Below, one piece after another: positions 11,982-23,420 of a stretch of 64,000 nt of DNA. The position numbers and the translations under genes were made by a program. The stretch's first letter is position 1; each line of letters begins with the position of its first letter. The notes below the pieces were generated by a model. The model made no database searches. It saw only the letters and a list, made by a program, of their open reading frames with translations, and was not told where the DNA came from. This stretch comes from Sipunculus nudus (taxonomy: Eukaryota > Annelida > Sipuncula > Golfingiida > Sipunculidae): contig CM049320.1 of the NCBI GenBank assembly GCA_026874595.1, positions 5,089,464-5,153,463 of the forward strand. The letters are read 5' to 3'.

Positions 11982-12818
11982 ATGAAAGGAATGAAAGTTA
12001 AATGTACCTCATTTATTTGACTACTCACTTTGGTAGGTTATATATTGATAAGATGGGCTCGGACAGAGCAGTTAGCTTGGTAGACAAAACAGAGAAATCC
12101 ATTGGTAAACGGAAAATCTTTCGTTAGTGGCGCCACATCGGACCAGGGACTGACTTAATCCAAACTGGAGAAAGACAGGAATAACAAAGCAAACGATGGC
12201 AGAAATACAGGTCACATATTCTCAACCTTGCTACGTGAAAACAGAAAAGCCAAGTCTGCGCTTAAAATCATGAAGACAAAACCTACTGAAAACATCAGAA
12301 AGCTACAACAAAGCCTAGGAAAAGCGCTAATCTGGAAAATTTTACAAGCGCATGGTGGGAATCACGTATTCCTCATGACTTTCCATACATTATAAACAAC
12401 AAGGGTTTATGCCAGGCCGGTAACGTACAGGTAGTGTTCGCTGCCTATTCAGCACCATCGGATTTTGAAGACCGACGGAGAATCCGTGAGACATTTGGTT
12501 CACAAAAACGTGAGTCTTGCTGTGTTTTTCCCCCTTGGTGTCGCCAAAAGTGACGGAATCATGCAGAATATAAAACAAGAGGATTAGAATTTCCATGACA
12601 TTATACAAGAGAATTTCATAGAGCACTACAGGAATCTGACGCTTAAATCAGTCATGGTTCTCAAAAGGGTATCTATGTTTTTGTAAAAAGAGCAAAGTCA
12701 TATACAAGTGGGACTCTGACATGTTCTTGAACACTTTCGCAATAATTGATGAAATAATCAAACTTGATTTTCTACAGCGATATTCCTAACTGTGTCATTT
12801 CCCTTAAATTGTTCCTAA
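11982..12818 (+). pseudogene. Truncated GT31 beta-1,3-galactosyltransferase pseudogene (A2 copy)
   Basis: The ATG at 11982 aligns with the start of the intact A3 gene. Codon 13 is TGA (12018-12020) inside the membrane anchor. An 11-bp deletion removes the codons between the TTTGG of the IRETFG block and ACAAAAACG. A TAG replaces a codon in the following GAGGAT region, and further frame slips follow. Homology ends at about 12818, just past the DSD metal-binding motif, so the YPKYC block, the ED motif and the C-terminus are gone. It cannot make an enzyme. Confidence 0.9.
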
Positions 12819-13546
12819 ACAATAAACTATTTTGATAAAATTGTAAATATATTTATTTCTTTTTAATTATATAATTTAAAGTATCAGTACTTCTCAAAGT
12901 AATATAATATGAGCTATCTATGAATCCTTGTTTCAACATTTGCTTCAGTTGTTAAATATAAAAACCTGACGTCTGATATTCATGAAAAGAAAACAGAGTT
13001 GACTTGTGATTAATTATATACAGCTGTGCACTGTGTACTTGAAGGATGGAATGTGTTTTCTGTCGGATCTTGTGTCTTGTTAATTTCACAGTGGTAACCG
13101 AACATAAACCTATGCAGTGTTTGGCCTGACTAGTTCTCACACTTCGACACAGACTAATTAGTTATTCATGCATAGATGGATAATCAGTTTATTCTGAATA
13201 ACTATTAGCGAACCATGATATCATAGGCTATATGTTAATCACTGTTATTAAAAGTATTTATAGACAGAATACATGCTTTTTAACCCTGCGCGAAGCGATG
13301 GTTATTGTTTTCACTCGAATATATGTGTGTGTTCTTGTGTCTGAAATAGTCTGAAGCTTGGTGTCACGGATCTTACTGGAATTTATCATTTATAGGTTGG
13401 TATTGTAAAAATTCCCAAGTAATAAAATGTTGGTGTAACTCCAAGCAGTAATAACCCCGGGCATAGCGTTTTATGCGTTTAATAGCATATTTGTTAACAC
13501 TCGAACGTAGCATGTGAACATATGGCAATATCTTGATTTTGAGTCG

Positions 13547-13554
13547 TGACGTCA
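13547..13554. promoter_or_regulatory. CRE-like palindrome TGACGTCA (A2)
   Basis: Perfect CRE consensus at the position aligned with 6637-6644 of A1. A second TGACG half-site follows within 20 bp. Regulatory function is inferred. Confidence 0.3.
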
Positions 13555-13589
13555 CAGAGGACAATGACGTAAATCCAAGTGCCCTTTCC

Positions 13590-15562
13590 CAAAATAAACT
13601 ATTTGGCTTTTTATAATTAGAGTAAAGCACTTCGGGTAAAAAATATCTATTTATTTTTTCCAATTACATGGTAAGTTTATAAAAAAATTCTAATTGATAA
13701 AATGCAGGTAAGTTCTGCAGACTACACAAATTATTTTAGAAAAAGTAGTAGTCTTTGTTGTAATAAAAACATTATAAGAGAAATAAGTGCTTATTTTTTT
13801 ACTTATTAGCCGTAATATGTTTTTTTTCATTTTTAAACTAGATATCATATTTACATTATTTATCAATTTGCATATAAAATGTGTATGTCAAATGGGATTA
13901 CGGAGGGTTATATAAAAAATGATATTTTTGGAAAGCGTATATTAAGTGTGATTAAACGGCTTGTCTGCTTACTTGGGTAATTTGTCATCCCATCTGATTT
14001 TGAGTTTTATATAATTATATATACATAATGAGCAATTAATGATTTGTTTCATGAATTTATGGTGCGAAATAATGCAATCATTGGTTATTTATATCAAGGT
14101 GTGCTTGGTAAGGAGCCACGTGGTAAATTATCTCCTTATGCCACTTAATTTAATACATGATTTGCGAATTAGCTGATATAATATACGACAGTGTCAAATA
14201 ATGATTATTGTGCCAAATAAGCGTATATCATATAAATCCATGGGTCTCTAATGTCAAGAAAATCAGTTTTGCATGACAGTACTAATTTAAAGAAAAAATT
14301 AATTTTTGCTCAATACGAACCATCAATTAAAGAATATAAGGTGCAGAATTTGTCAAACGCATGTTCTGGTGACATCTGGCTGAAAGATAAAGAAATTTGG
14401 CCATGTTCACTTATTTTGATTTCAATTCTTCTTTAGGCAATCGTTAATTATACCAAAAATCAAAAATCATATTGATGTTTTATCAAAGCTATGGATTACC
14501 ATATGTGTCCTTTCATCGACTAATATATCTAAGCCTATATATCACATCACCACTAATTTCCATCTATGTGAAGGAATCAATTATGGATGTACACTTTAAT
14601 AATGTAAAAAAATATATATGACATTTCCATCTGTCAGAGTGTCATTTTTAAAATTATGAGACGAGCACTGGCTTAAATGTTTTATATGATTAACAATTTC
14701 TACTTTTGAGATGTTAAACTATCAAAAATTATATTGATCAATATTATTTGTTTTGTTTTCTTTTCCTTACCTGATTTTTTTTCTGCCCACAATTAAAATG
14801 TTAATGCCTCATATGTAAGGTGCTATGGAGTATGAATTGTTGTACGTCCTTTGTTTATAGATATGTAGAAACTGGACTATTCTTGATAAATGGTAAAGTA
14901 CATGTTTCTTTCTTTTAGTTTGCCGCTTTCTATTATTCATTAAGGGTACTTCTCTGTCCAGGTATTATTAGATAAATATTCATTTGTATGCACTGTTACA
15001 TGATGTGATCACATTTGCAATAACTATATCATACATCATTAGTATGAAAATGTACGTTTAAATGACATTATACCCACATTTTGTGTCACTTTTTTCAAAA
15101 CAAGGCACCAGTCATATATGGTTAAAACTGTTTTACATGTAGGGACAGTTTATTATGTTTTGATATACATATAATGAATGTACAGTTCAACCTCTCTAAT
15201 GCGGACAACTGCCTATTACGGACACAATATACAAGTCCATGCAGTTTTCCTATATGTTATGTATAGGTTAAACCTCTCTGGGGCGGACACCTGCCTAATG
15301 CGGACTACGGACAGCTGATGCTGGCTCCAGCCACTGTTTTCGTGGTAAAACAACCTGACAAATACGGACACTGGATCGGCAGGTCGAGTGTCCGCCGGCG
15401 AGGTCCGCCAAATTCTTTGATCTTATGTCCGCGAAGACCATGGAACATGAGAATGTGAGTCTTTTCTTGTCAAAACATTTTTGGCTTATTTCTCTTTGCG
15501 TATGTCACGGTTTGATGTGCTCTTCCTACCAAGTCCAGGCCGGGAAGGGCCAGTGACCAATT

Positions 15563-15614
<52 letters not shown>

Positions 15615-16435
15615 AAGCATGGTAATAACAAATTTTTTCTTAAATGTAAGTTTTTTCCATGACATTTATTTCCAAACCTGCCCTATAAGGACACCTGGCT
15701 ATTAAGGACAAAATATGTCAGTCCCTTGACTGTATTTACGGTGTGGAAATCCAAGTATGAAGTTGTAGGATATACATTTATATGCATATGTTATACTATG
15801 CACAGCATAGTGTAAACTAAAAACTTTTTTTTCTGTAAAATAAACGTCTGGGACAAGTATCATTCCAGGGTTTATGGTCTTTTATCCCAAAACAATAGCA
15901 CACTTTTATTTACACACATATTTTAAAGTGTCGGTAGTTTATTCTGTATGCTTATGGAGTGACTTATATCAAGCAAATCTGTCTGTTACTGTTCTTTCTC
16001 AGATGGTTAACGTTTTGTTATTCTTTAACCATACCGGTTTTTTGATTCGATACGGAACAGTCATTGTCCTGAGTAAACATTCCCTGTAGTGATGAATTGC
16101 ATTTTCTGTGTTTTTGAATTGGAATCCACATTTTCGTTAAATTTACTAATATATCTTTGTAAACGCATGGACCCCTGTATAAATATATCAAAATATATAT
16201 ACTGCAAACATTCTTCCACCTGGAAGGGCTGACATATTCGTTCACTTTCAGCAAAATATCACACGAAGGTGAGGTGGACATCCTCTTTTCCTTGTTTATA
16301 TTAATTTACGCTAATATATTTAAACCATGAATTAAAATATTTCCTCAAATCGGAGCTTCAAGTTACTTTATTTAAAAAAAAGTATATTAATGGCGTTTCA
16401 CTCTTTGACATCAATAACCAGTGGATAAATTATTT
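13590..16435. other. AT-rich spacer between A2 and A3
   Basis: No gene recognised. It contains a pogo-like relic (15180-15745), a (TA)n tract at about 15562-15610 and otherwise AT-rich unique-looking DNA. Short open frames at 14251 and 15874 have no domain features. Confidence 0.4.
15180..15745 (+). mobile_element. pogo/Tigger-like MITE relic
   Basis: Starts at TA/CAGTTCAACCTCTCTAATG and repeats GCGGACACCTGCCTAATGCG-type phrases. A related AAGGACACCTGGCTATTAAG stretch lies at 15688-15712, beyond a (TA)n tract. A CAGT terminus after TA, with CTCTCTAA followed by GGACA, is typical of pogo-superfamily termini in marine invertebrates (family knowledge). No transposase frame is visible. The exact ends are uncertain. 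Confidence 0.4.
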
Positions 16436-17171
16436 CAATCCAAACACTCCATGATGATCATGATTCGACCAGTGTCTTTTAATTAAAAATAAGCTAATTA
16501 TATATTAGCTGGACAACTGGACGGGAATCAGACAAAACTTAATCACACTTAGTATTATAATAACAATGTTGTAAAATTATCCTATCAATATCCACTCTTC
16601 CAATTCGCAAAAACAGTACATATTACCGCTAATAAGTGACCAAATATACATTTATTACCGTAATGCTGATCTTAAAAAAGACAACTTGTCTCATTTGCAT
16701 TATTTATATGCATTTTTTAAATATTAAAACATAATTTTATATATACATTATATATGAATAAATTTGAATATTTTTTTACCCGAAATACTTTGCCTACAAA
16801 AAGGCAAATAATCAACATATATTTATTTATTTTACAATTTATTCAGATGTGTAATTCAACTAATTTAGTCAGGTATGTAAATTTATGTAAGTTATGTGAT
16901 CAAATATATACTAAAGTCCGTCCAGAAACCCTTGACCGTATGTTTTTTCGTCATAATTATTTAAGAATATTAATTAAAAATGCCCTTTGGCCTCAAGTAA
17001 ATATGATGATATTGCACCAATTATATGTAAAGTAGTTATATATCAAGTAAAAATTTACTTTGCGACTCGTTTGCGTTATTTATGATGAGGGACCCTGGAT
17101 GGTTTCTTCCCGGCAGAGCTAGACAGTACTTTCCATGACTATGGTTGCGTGTAGTGCTTGTAAGCCAACAG

Positions 17172-17201
17172 TGACGTCACAATGGTCGTTCGCGAATGAC
17201 C
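17172..17201. promoter_or_regulatory. CRE plus adjacent 18-bp palindrome
   Basis: TGACGTCA at 17172-17179 is followed 4 bp later by GGTCGTTCGCGAATGACC (17184-17201), an 18-bp palindrome with one mismatched pair. Both lie in a ~100-bp segment of A3 missing from the aligned A2 region (around 11070). They could be transcription-factor sites, but the distance to the gene (2.8 kb) makes this speculative. Confidence 0.3.
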
Positions 17202-17559
17202 TTCCATTGACTGATGTAATCATCTTGCCTGGTTTGTTCATGATCAGTTCTCCGGCGATGACAGAGTCGTAAACGCCATAACCTGTTTTGTAATATTTTG
17301 GATAATTTGTCTCATACGAATTTAATGCAAGGTAAGGTAATTAATTTTTTACGCAGGCAGTCGGAGGAATAGCTCCTCAAACCTTTGAACAGAAAGGTTT
17401 ATACAGCTTCCCAGAAAAAAAACATGTGGACACGGGTATTTGATGAACTATATACCAAACTGTTGGTTACAAAAATCGTTTCTACAGGCAAAATTTCGAG
17501 AGGTATTTAGCCACGCGTTTACTATGGCCACAATTTATCTAAGATAGCGGAAGCAAAAA

Positions 17560-19430
17560 AATCAATTTTCATTTGTAACATTATATCCAAATATATGAAT
17601 AATGTATGTTTGTGAAAATCTGTTTGAAAATTCGGCAGTATAACATAATCCTATACATTATTAATCCTGTCTTGTACAACGTGAAACCGTTAGACGCCTT
17701 CAAATAGACTAACGTTGTCAAACTTGGCTGTGTTCTTACTCTGATTGATGTTTTCGTTCTTGCTGACATATAGATTTTAAAACTACGATACGTGAATCGA
17801 CGACAGGCAAGCTGTTCAACTCAGTGAGTGTGCAGGTCATCATGAAAGCGAGCATATTACAATTTAACATAAATAGATCGATTGAATTGGGCAGGGTTAT
17901 CTCAATGAATCTCATTGTTTTGAAAAATGAATAGTCATACATGTACAAGTTGGATTCTGAAAATTCATTGGGCATTTTTGTGATAAATTGAGATATTAGC
18001 AACTTTTTTTCCTGAGCCCTATTTTTTATATGCCATTCCCGTAAGGTCGTTTGAGACCTTTTGCACCCTCATAGCGAATTAAACTGTAAATGGCGGGATA
18101 CATTTGAAGATAACCCACATAAACTTGCAATGTTGAACCTATTCATGTCTCTTTTCCGAATGGGTCATGACTAGTAAACTAATGGAGATAGATGTGCCTA
18201 ACTTGTTATTGCACCAGTACTTTTAAAATGACAAACGTTCATCATATTTCAGATTTCCAGATGAAACGTTTTATGTGGTGATTCGGATTTACCAGAAATT
18301 ATCCATCTTAAGCCGGCTCCCATCAACCATTTTGTTTTATTGCAGGCCGATTATTTTGACCGGACAGAATAATCTAAATGTCTTGCTGGCCGATGAGGGC
18401 CCGCACACCTTAAGTTTTCCTGCAGATCAAATAATTTCTCCAATCATTTTGGTCAATTCTGATTTCGCCTCCAGGCTTATTAATGGCGTCAAAAATGAAA
18501 AAAAGAAAGAAAGGTAATCATCACATCTACCGAATTTTTTCCGGCAGATCCGGCAGACGAAAAATTAGCCGGAAAAATCGATAGATGGGAGGACGTTTAT
18601 AGAGAGTGTTTACTGTATCCTGTGTCTGTGCTTGTGCTGTTACACCGACCAACGTTCTGCATGGAATGGTCAACCGAGATAAAGAATAGTAAATTATATG
18701 ATTATTATGTACAGACGGCTGGATTCTTACTAATTGGTATCTAAGGGTTTATTGCACATATTTTCACAATGAAGTCATCTTTTTTGACAACGTGAGAGTG
18801 TGTAAATATATTATAATAGGCATTGTGATTCTTGAACAGATAAATCAAGCAATATCATGAGCGGAACATAATTAAACGTAAATAAATGTTATATAAAAAT
18901 AATGGCCAGGTCCTTGATAATATTGCCAATTTGTGGTATGGCAAAATTTCTTTAGAAATATTCTTAAATTTATGACAGACGGAATTTTGTGTTGATCTCA
19001 CACACAAATTCAAGCTTTGAAGCAAATTGTTGTATTTTCTTGAAATGCCAGCAAAATTCTACTAACTGTGTCTTGACCACAACAAAATGTTCTCCGTATC
19101 TTTGTCCAATGGTTAGCTGACCAGCATTCTATTAAGAGCCGTATTTAAACTTAATCCTTCTCATGGTGAATAAAGATTATATGACGATTTAAAATATTAT
19201 GTAGCAGATTTTGGCGCGAGATGTTTCCATGCTTTTGAGTAAAACTATTGTATACTGGATTAGACTTAATATATCAACGGCATATAATTTCATGCAGGAT
19301 ATTAGGCACTTAAAGGTAAGTATAGGAGTTGCTATACTTAATAAAGATTGTATTGTTTAATGTTTATAAGGTTACATATTCAGCTGTGTGTTTTTGTTCT
19401 CTCATGACATGAATTGCAAATAACGGTTCC
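17560..19430. other. A3-specific insertion block
   Basis: Absent from A2, where the flanks are joined within about 40 bp. A TIR-like end, which reads on the minus strand as CAGTAAACACTCTCTATAAA, lies at 18600-18622 with TA beside it, resembling a pogo-type terminus. Open frames on the minus strand (17736-18002, 88 codons) and plus strand (18275-18517) have no recognised domain. The block may be a composite of DNA transposons. Confidence 0.4.
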
Positions 19431-19799
19431 CAGGGGCGCTATTTTTATTTGCAATGTGTGTGTGTGTGTGGGGGGGGAGGAACTTCGACACCCTTATCAG
19501 ACACACAAACACACACACATATATATATAAGCCCTTGTTACGAGTTTTGCCACATTTTACACTCCCCCCCCACACACATATAGGCCCTTGTAACGAGGTT
19601 TGCCACAATTAACACATACAGTCCCACATACGTACATATTTTCTCAATAAGGTGTAATGTCCCCCTGTGCCCAAATATATTGCATCAAGGACTGCTCCTT
19701 GTCAGCAACTAATTAATAATGTTGCTTCAGCTTTTCCCGGGTCACACCTTATAGATGTATACAGAAAAAAAGATATTTATACTAAAATTTGATAATACG

Positions 19800-19915
19800 T
19801 TGCTGCCTGTAGTCAGTCCTATTAATCAATAGGGCCAACAGATGTAGACAGAAAACTGATACTGATACTGAAGTTTTGAAATAAAGCTGTTGCCTGGAGT
19901 CAGACCTGTTCATCA
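19800..19915 (+). repeat. ~92-bp tandem repeat upstream of GT31 (A3), 2 units
   Basis: Two units with TTGCCTGGAGTCAGACCTGT-type starts (the first reads TGCTGCCTGTAGTCAGTCCT) immediately 5' of the intact gene. Homologous to the 3-unit array in A1. Confidence 0.6.
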
Positions 19916-19988
19916 ATAGGAGTTGCGTAATGCATTTAGTTGTACCCCACACACTGGACTTGGGGGCTCCACAAACGTACTCTGCCCC

Positions 19989-21215
19989 ATGAAAGGAATA
20001 AAAGTTAAACGTACCTTATTTATTTGCCTCCTCACTCTGGTAGGTTATATATTGATAAGATGGGCTCGGACAGAGCAGTTAGCTTGGTTGACAAAGCAGA
20101 AAAATACATTGGAAATCAGAAAATCTCTCGCCACATCGGGCCAGGCACTGACGGAATCCAAACTTGAAAAAGACAGGAATAACATAGCAAACGATGGCAG
20201 AAATACAGGTCACATGTTCTCAACCTTGCAACGTGAAAACAAAAAAGCCAAGTCTAAACTTAAAATCATGAAGACCAAACCTGCTAAAATTATACTGAAA
20301 GCCACAACGAATTACCCTGGGGAAAGCGCTAATCTGGAAAATTTTACAAGCGCGTGGTGGGAGTCACCTAATCCTCATGACTTTCCATACATCATAAACA
20401 ACAAGGGTTTATGCCAGGCCAGGAACGTACAGGTAGTGTTTGCTGTCTTTTCAGCACCATCGGATTTTGAAGACCGACAGAGGATCCGTGAGACATTTGG
20501 CTCGCTAAAGTCCTACAAAAACGTGAGTCTTGCTTTGTTTTTCCCACTTGGTGTCGCCAAAAATGCCGGAATAATGCAGAATATAAAACACGAGGATGAG
20601 AAATTCCATGACATTGTACAAGAGGATTTCATAGAGCACTACAGAAATCTGACGCTTAAATCAGTCATGGTCCTCAAATGGGTATACCTGTTTTGTAACA
20701 AGAGCAAAGTCATATACAAGTTGGACTCTGACATTTTCTTGAACACATTTGCAGTAATTGATGTAATAATCAAACTGGAATTTTTACAGCCATCATCTTT
20801 TCTGTGTCATTTTCCTAAAGTTTTTCGAGACATGCTGCTCCCTCGCCGTGAAGAATTAGATAAATGGCGGGCTACCTTTGAAGAGTACCCACATACTTGG
20901 TACCCAAAGTACTGCGCCTCTGAATACGCTATGCCAACATCTATTGCTATGCGTTTGTTCAACGCTTCTTTGCACACGAAGCTTTTCTGGTTGGAGGACA
21001 TTTATATCACTGGAATACTTGTAAAGATGGCGGCGGTCAAGGTCACCATTCGATATGAACGTTATTGTATGTCGATGCATTCAGCCGAATCGGCCGGGAT
21101 AACACAAATAATAAAACAGCAATCTTGTTTCATAAACCAAGATCCTTCGCGAGATTTGTACAAATGGTTTACGACTGCCTGGAGGGCTGCATTAAACAGT
21201 TATAATAAACCCTAG
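19989..21215 (+). CDS. GT31 beta-1,3-galactosyltransferase-like protein (408 aa, intact)
   Basis: Predicted Golgi type II membrane enzyme that transfers galactose (or a related hexose) from UDP-sugar to a glycan in beta-1,3 linkage. The fold and family are clear; the donor and acceptor are not. The start is the ATG at 19989; the longer frame from 19923 begins with TTG and is rejected. Residues 9-25 form the anchor (short basic tail, then LFICLLTLVGYIL), followed by a basic stem. Catalytic-domain motifs in order are SAPSDF...RIRETFG (about 155-171), DIVQEDF...YRNLTLK (about 208-224), the DxD metal site as DSD in YKLDSD (246-248), YPKYCASEYAMP (about 305-315) and the ED motif WLEDIYITG (334-342). 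N-glycosylation sequons lie at 118, 178, 220 and 325. The coding region is intronless, as is usual for many vertebrate B3GALT genes. The length is close to family size. Confidence 0.9.
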   Translation: MKGIKVKRTLFICLLTLVGYILIRWARTEQLAWLTKQKNTLEIRKSLATSGQALTESKLEKDRNNIANDGRNTGHMFSTLQRENKKAKSKLKIMKTKPAKIILKATTNYPGESANLENFTSAWWESPNPHDFPYIINNKGLCQARNVQVVFAVFSAPSDFEDRQRIRETFGSLKSYKNVSLALFFPLGVAKNAGIMQNIKHEDEKFHDIVQEDFIEHYRNLTLKSVMVLKWVYLFCNKSKVIYKLDSDIFLNTFAVIDVIIKLEFLQPSSFLCHFPKVFRDMLLPRREELDKWRATFEEYPHTWYPKYCASEYAMPTSIAMRLFNASLHTKLFWLEDIYITGILVKMAAVKVTIRYERYCMSMHSAESAGITQIIKQQSCFINQDPSRDLYKWFTTAWRAALNSYNKP

Positions 21216-21384
21216 AATTATTTAAGACAGGAGCCTGATAAAATACCATATATTAAAAAAGCGATCAGCTTAGTTTAAACTGTTGTAATATTTTATACTA
21301 GATAATAACAAGTACCAGTGAGGTAAACGTTTCACAATCTATATCAAATCAATTTAATGTGGTAGATCCCTTTTTTTCTTCCGT

Positions 21385-21622
21385 TCCACCACAGGCGCTT
21401 GAATAACAGTTCATGTAGATTTCTGTTAAATTTGTTACTTTTCTGGATAATATCCTTATAGTTATGACTTATTAAGTAAATAATAAAGAGATAGACCATA
21501 AAGTGTGAAAAACGCTTAGAAAGTGTCAGATAAGTAATAGCTATGAGGAAATGACCTGGAAATGTAACAAATTAAACCGAAATCTACACTAACAGCAATT
21601 CATGTGCCTATGGTTCCATTAA
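21385..21622. repeat. Fold-back inverted repeat after the GT31 gene
   Basis: The arm at about 21385-21463 (TGTAGATTTCTGTTAAATTT) and the arm at about 21540-21622 are diverged reverse complements, around a ~76-bp spacer. In A1 the spacer sequence (7375-7460) has the opposite orientation relative to the single arm, so A3 carries an inverted duplication of arm plus spacer. AATAAA at 21482-21487 in the spacer is a possible polyadenylation signal. Confidence 0.65.
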
Positions 21623-21639
21623 AGTTCATTTTGTGTTAC

Positions 21640-23420
21640 GTCTTTATTGCATCTTTATCTCTGAAATTCATTGACCATATCAGGGTTACTGATGATCGAG
21701 TGCTTACCAAGATGGATTTTCAATATATCTACAGGTCATGACATTTGAATACTTATATAAAAAAGGTCGTTGCTTAATATAAGGCTCTTTAATCAAATTT
21801 TAGAAAGATATATTGGTAGGACAAAAGATGGTTAATGTTAATCATGGCTGTGAATTTGTGCCTGGGTGAGTTAATCAAAGGGAAAACTGGTTGGTTAAGA
21901 AAGGAACAGGGACACGCAGGCATGTATAATACATAGACGGAGAGCAGTGCATGCATTCTGGTGGTGCCCTGGCTGATATTACTAAAACGCCCTCCTTTGT
22001 CCACATAACAAAACATAATCCAGCTAATATACCCATAACTATGACACCTTACTTGTATTCTTGCTCAAATAAGAAAAAAGATATATATATTCTCAATGAA
22101 TATATATATTATCCATGTGCACAGTTAAAAAGCGATGCTCGAAGGTTTCTTACCAAACAAGACATGTTGCCAGTTTTCAAAGTCCTTCATCTGAATGGCC
22201 GGTAGGTTTTAAGCTTATTCATCATGGAAATCCAAGCATAAGATTTACTGCCTGGTCCCTAAACTTAGTGACTAAAACAATAAGTGCAAGCAAAACAAAA
22301 TGGGTCCATGAGGGGCTAGTTCCCACCTGCGAATTTTCTTGTTTTAACTTATTTGGAATGGTTCACACACCCACGTAAAGACCCCACGTTTCTTTATTTT
22401 AAGCTAATGACATGGTTTATCTAAAAATCTGTATCCTCACTCGCACACCAATAGTTAATATAGAGTGCTCGTAAGCCTCACTTGGAGGCCTACTAAGTAG
22501 GCTAGTTAAATGATGTTTGGTCTTAAAGCAAAGATAGTTTACAACTCGTATTACGTCATTCTGTTAACGAACTGGCTTATTGCCCATAACAATCTCTTCG
22601 TCAGCCCGGCTGCCACCTGGAGTTTAGGCGGACTCGTGTCAACTTCCCTAGGACTGGCTAATGAACACGACCAATGGTCATCCCGGAGTTATCACCACAA
22701 GTCTTTATAATTAGAAGTTCCTAGCATCTTGCATCACATCAACTTTTGCAATGGGATACACCTTACTTTCTTCCACCACCGCCCCACTCAGTACCACCTA
22801 TGTTTAAATCTACTCCAACATTTTCTGAGATTGAATTTTGGTCTGTTACAGGACCAAAGCAGTGCCAAGTTCTGCAAACCTAAAGAGTAACAATGGGCAA
22901 CTAACAAGATACAAAAGGAGCTAAAGCAAAAACTCATAAGCGGGTCCTGAGTCCAAGCTACATGGCCAAGCACGCTATTAATATCTTAAGAAGCAATTGA
23001 TAACTTAAATTAAGGTATTAAAAACCTCTTCTCTGATAGTCTCAGATAATTCATTTTTGGTCACTCTTAAACAACCAAATGGATTTAATTGGCATGAACA
23101 GTATTCGTAAGTTTCGTCTTTGTGTTTATCTCTTTGTGATGGCGTATCTTCCTCAGCGGAACCCCACTCCGAAGGAGGGAAGGTGACAGAAATAGTCATT
23201 TTGTATGTATGTGTGTCAGTGGTGCTTATTAAAATTCTATCATTTGGTCGCCCATGGTGTTCTAGTTTTAATTCTACCTCTGCAGGTGTGGGGAAATGAA
23301 GAGTAAAAGGTAAATGAGTGGGTGAAGGAACGCCAGGAATCTCTTTAACGATACTTTGAGTAAAGAAACACTCCTCCCCTCAAGCGGGCTTGCCCTGTGT
23401 GAGGAATGATGTATACAGAT
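21640..23420. other. A3-specific insertion block downstream of GT31
   Basis: Has no counterpart in A1 or A2, whose downstream homology resumes at about 23425. It starts right after the fold-back repeat. The only coding-like signal is the minus-strand frame at about 23005-23379 (separate entry). The rest shows no recognised element termini. Confidence 0.4.
23005..23379 (-). CDS. Candidate terminal exon or orphan reading frame, unknown function
   Basis: Minus-strand frame open for about 124 codons, ending in TAA at 23005. The composition looks coding-like: mixed hydrophilic and hydrophobic residues, including EVELKLEHHGRPNDRIL, TISVTFPPSEWG and CSCQLNPFGC. A strong acceptor, a pyrimidine tract ending in CACACCTGCAG, is in phase just before EVELKL, and another (CCTCACACAG) lies further upstream. 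There is no start codon upstream in frame apart from the internal ATG at 23199. It could be a stranded exon or a remnant of a mobile-element protein. No family is recognised. Confidence 0.3.
   Translation of the reverse strand, partial: GEECFFTQSIVKEIPGVPSPTHLPFTLHFPTPAEVELKLEHHGRPNDRILISTTDTHTYKMTISVTFPPSEWGSAEEDTPSQRDKHKDETYEYCSCQLNPFGCLRVTKNELSETIREEVFNTLI

Larger units (their letters stand above)
10370..13590 (+). repeat. Segmental duplication unit A, copy A2
   Basis: Direct-orientation copy. 10370-11420 matches 16435-17560, 11460-11720 matches 19430-19730, the GT31 relic matches the start of the A3 gene, and 12830-13590 matches 23430-24400. Relative to A3, A2 lacks the 17560-19430 block and jumps from inside the GT31 gene (about 12818) to sequence homologous to about 23425, deleting the gene's C-terminal part. 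Confidence 0.8.

Noticed and set aside
19923-19988. 22-residue N-terminal extension of the GT31 protein
   Set aside because: The longer frame starts with TTG, which is not a normal animal start. The ATG at 19989 directly precedes the membrane anchor and is aligned with ATGs in both pseudogene copies.
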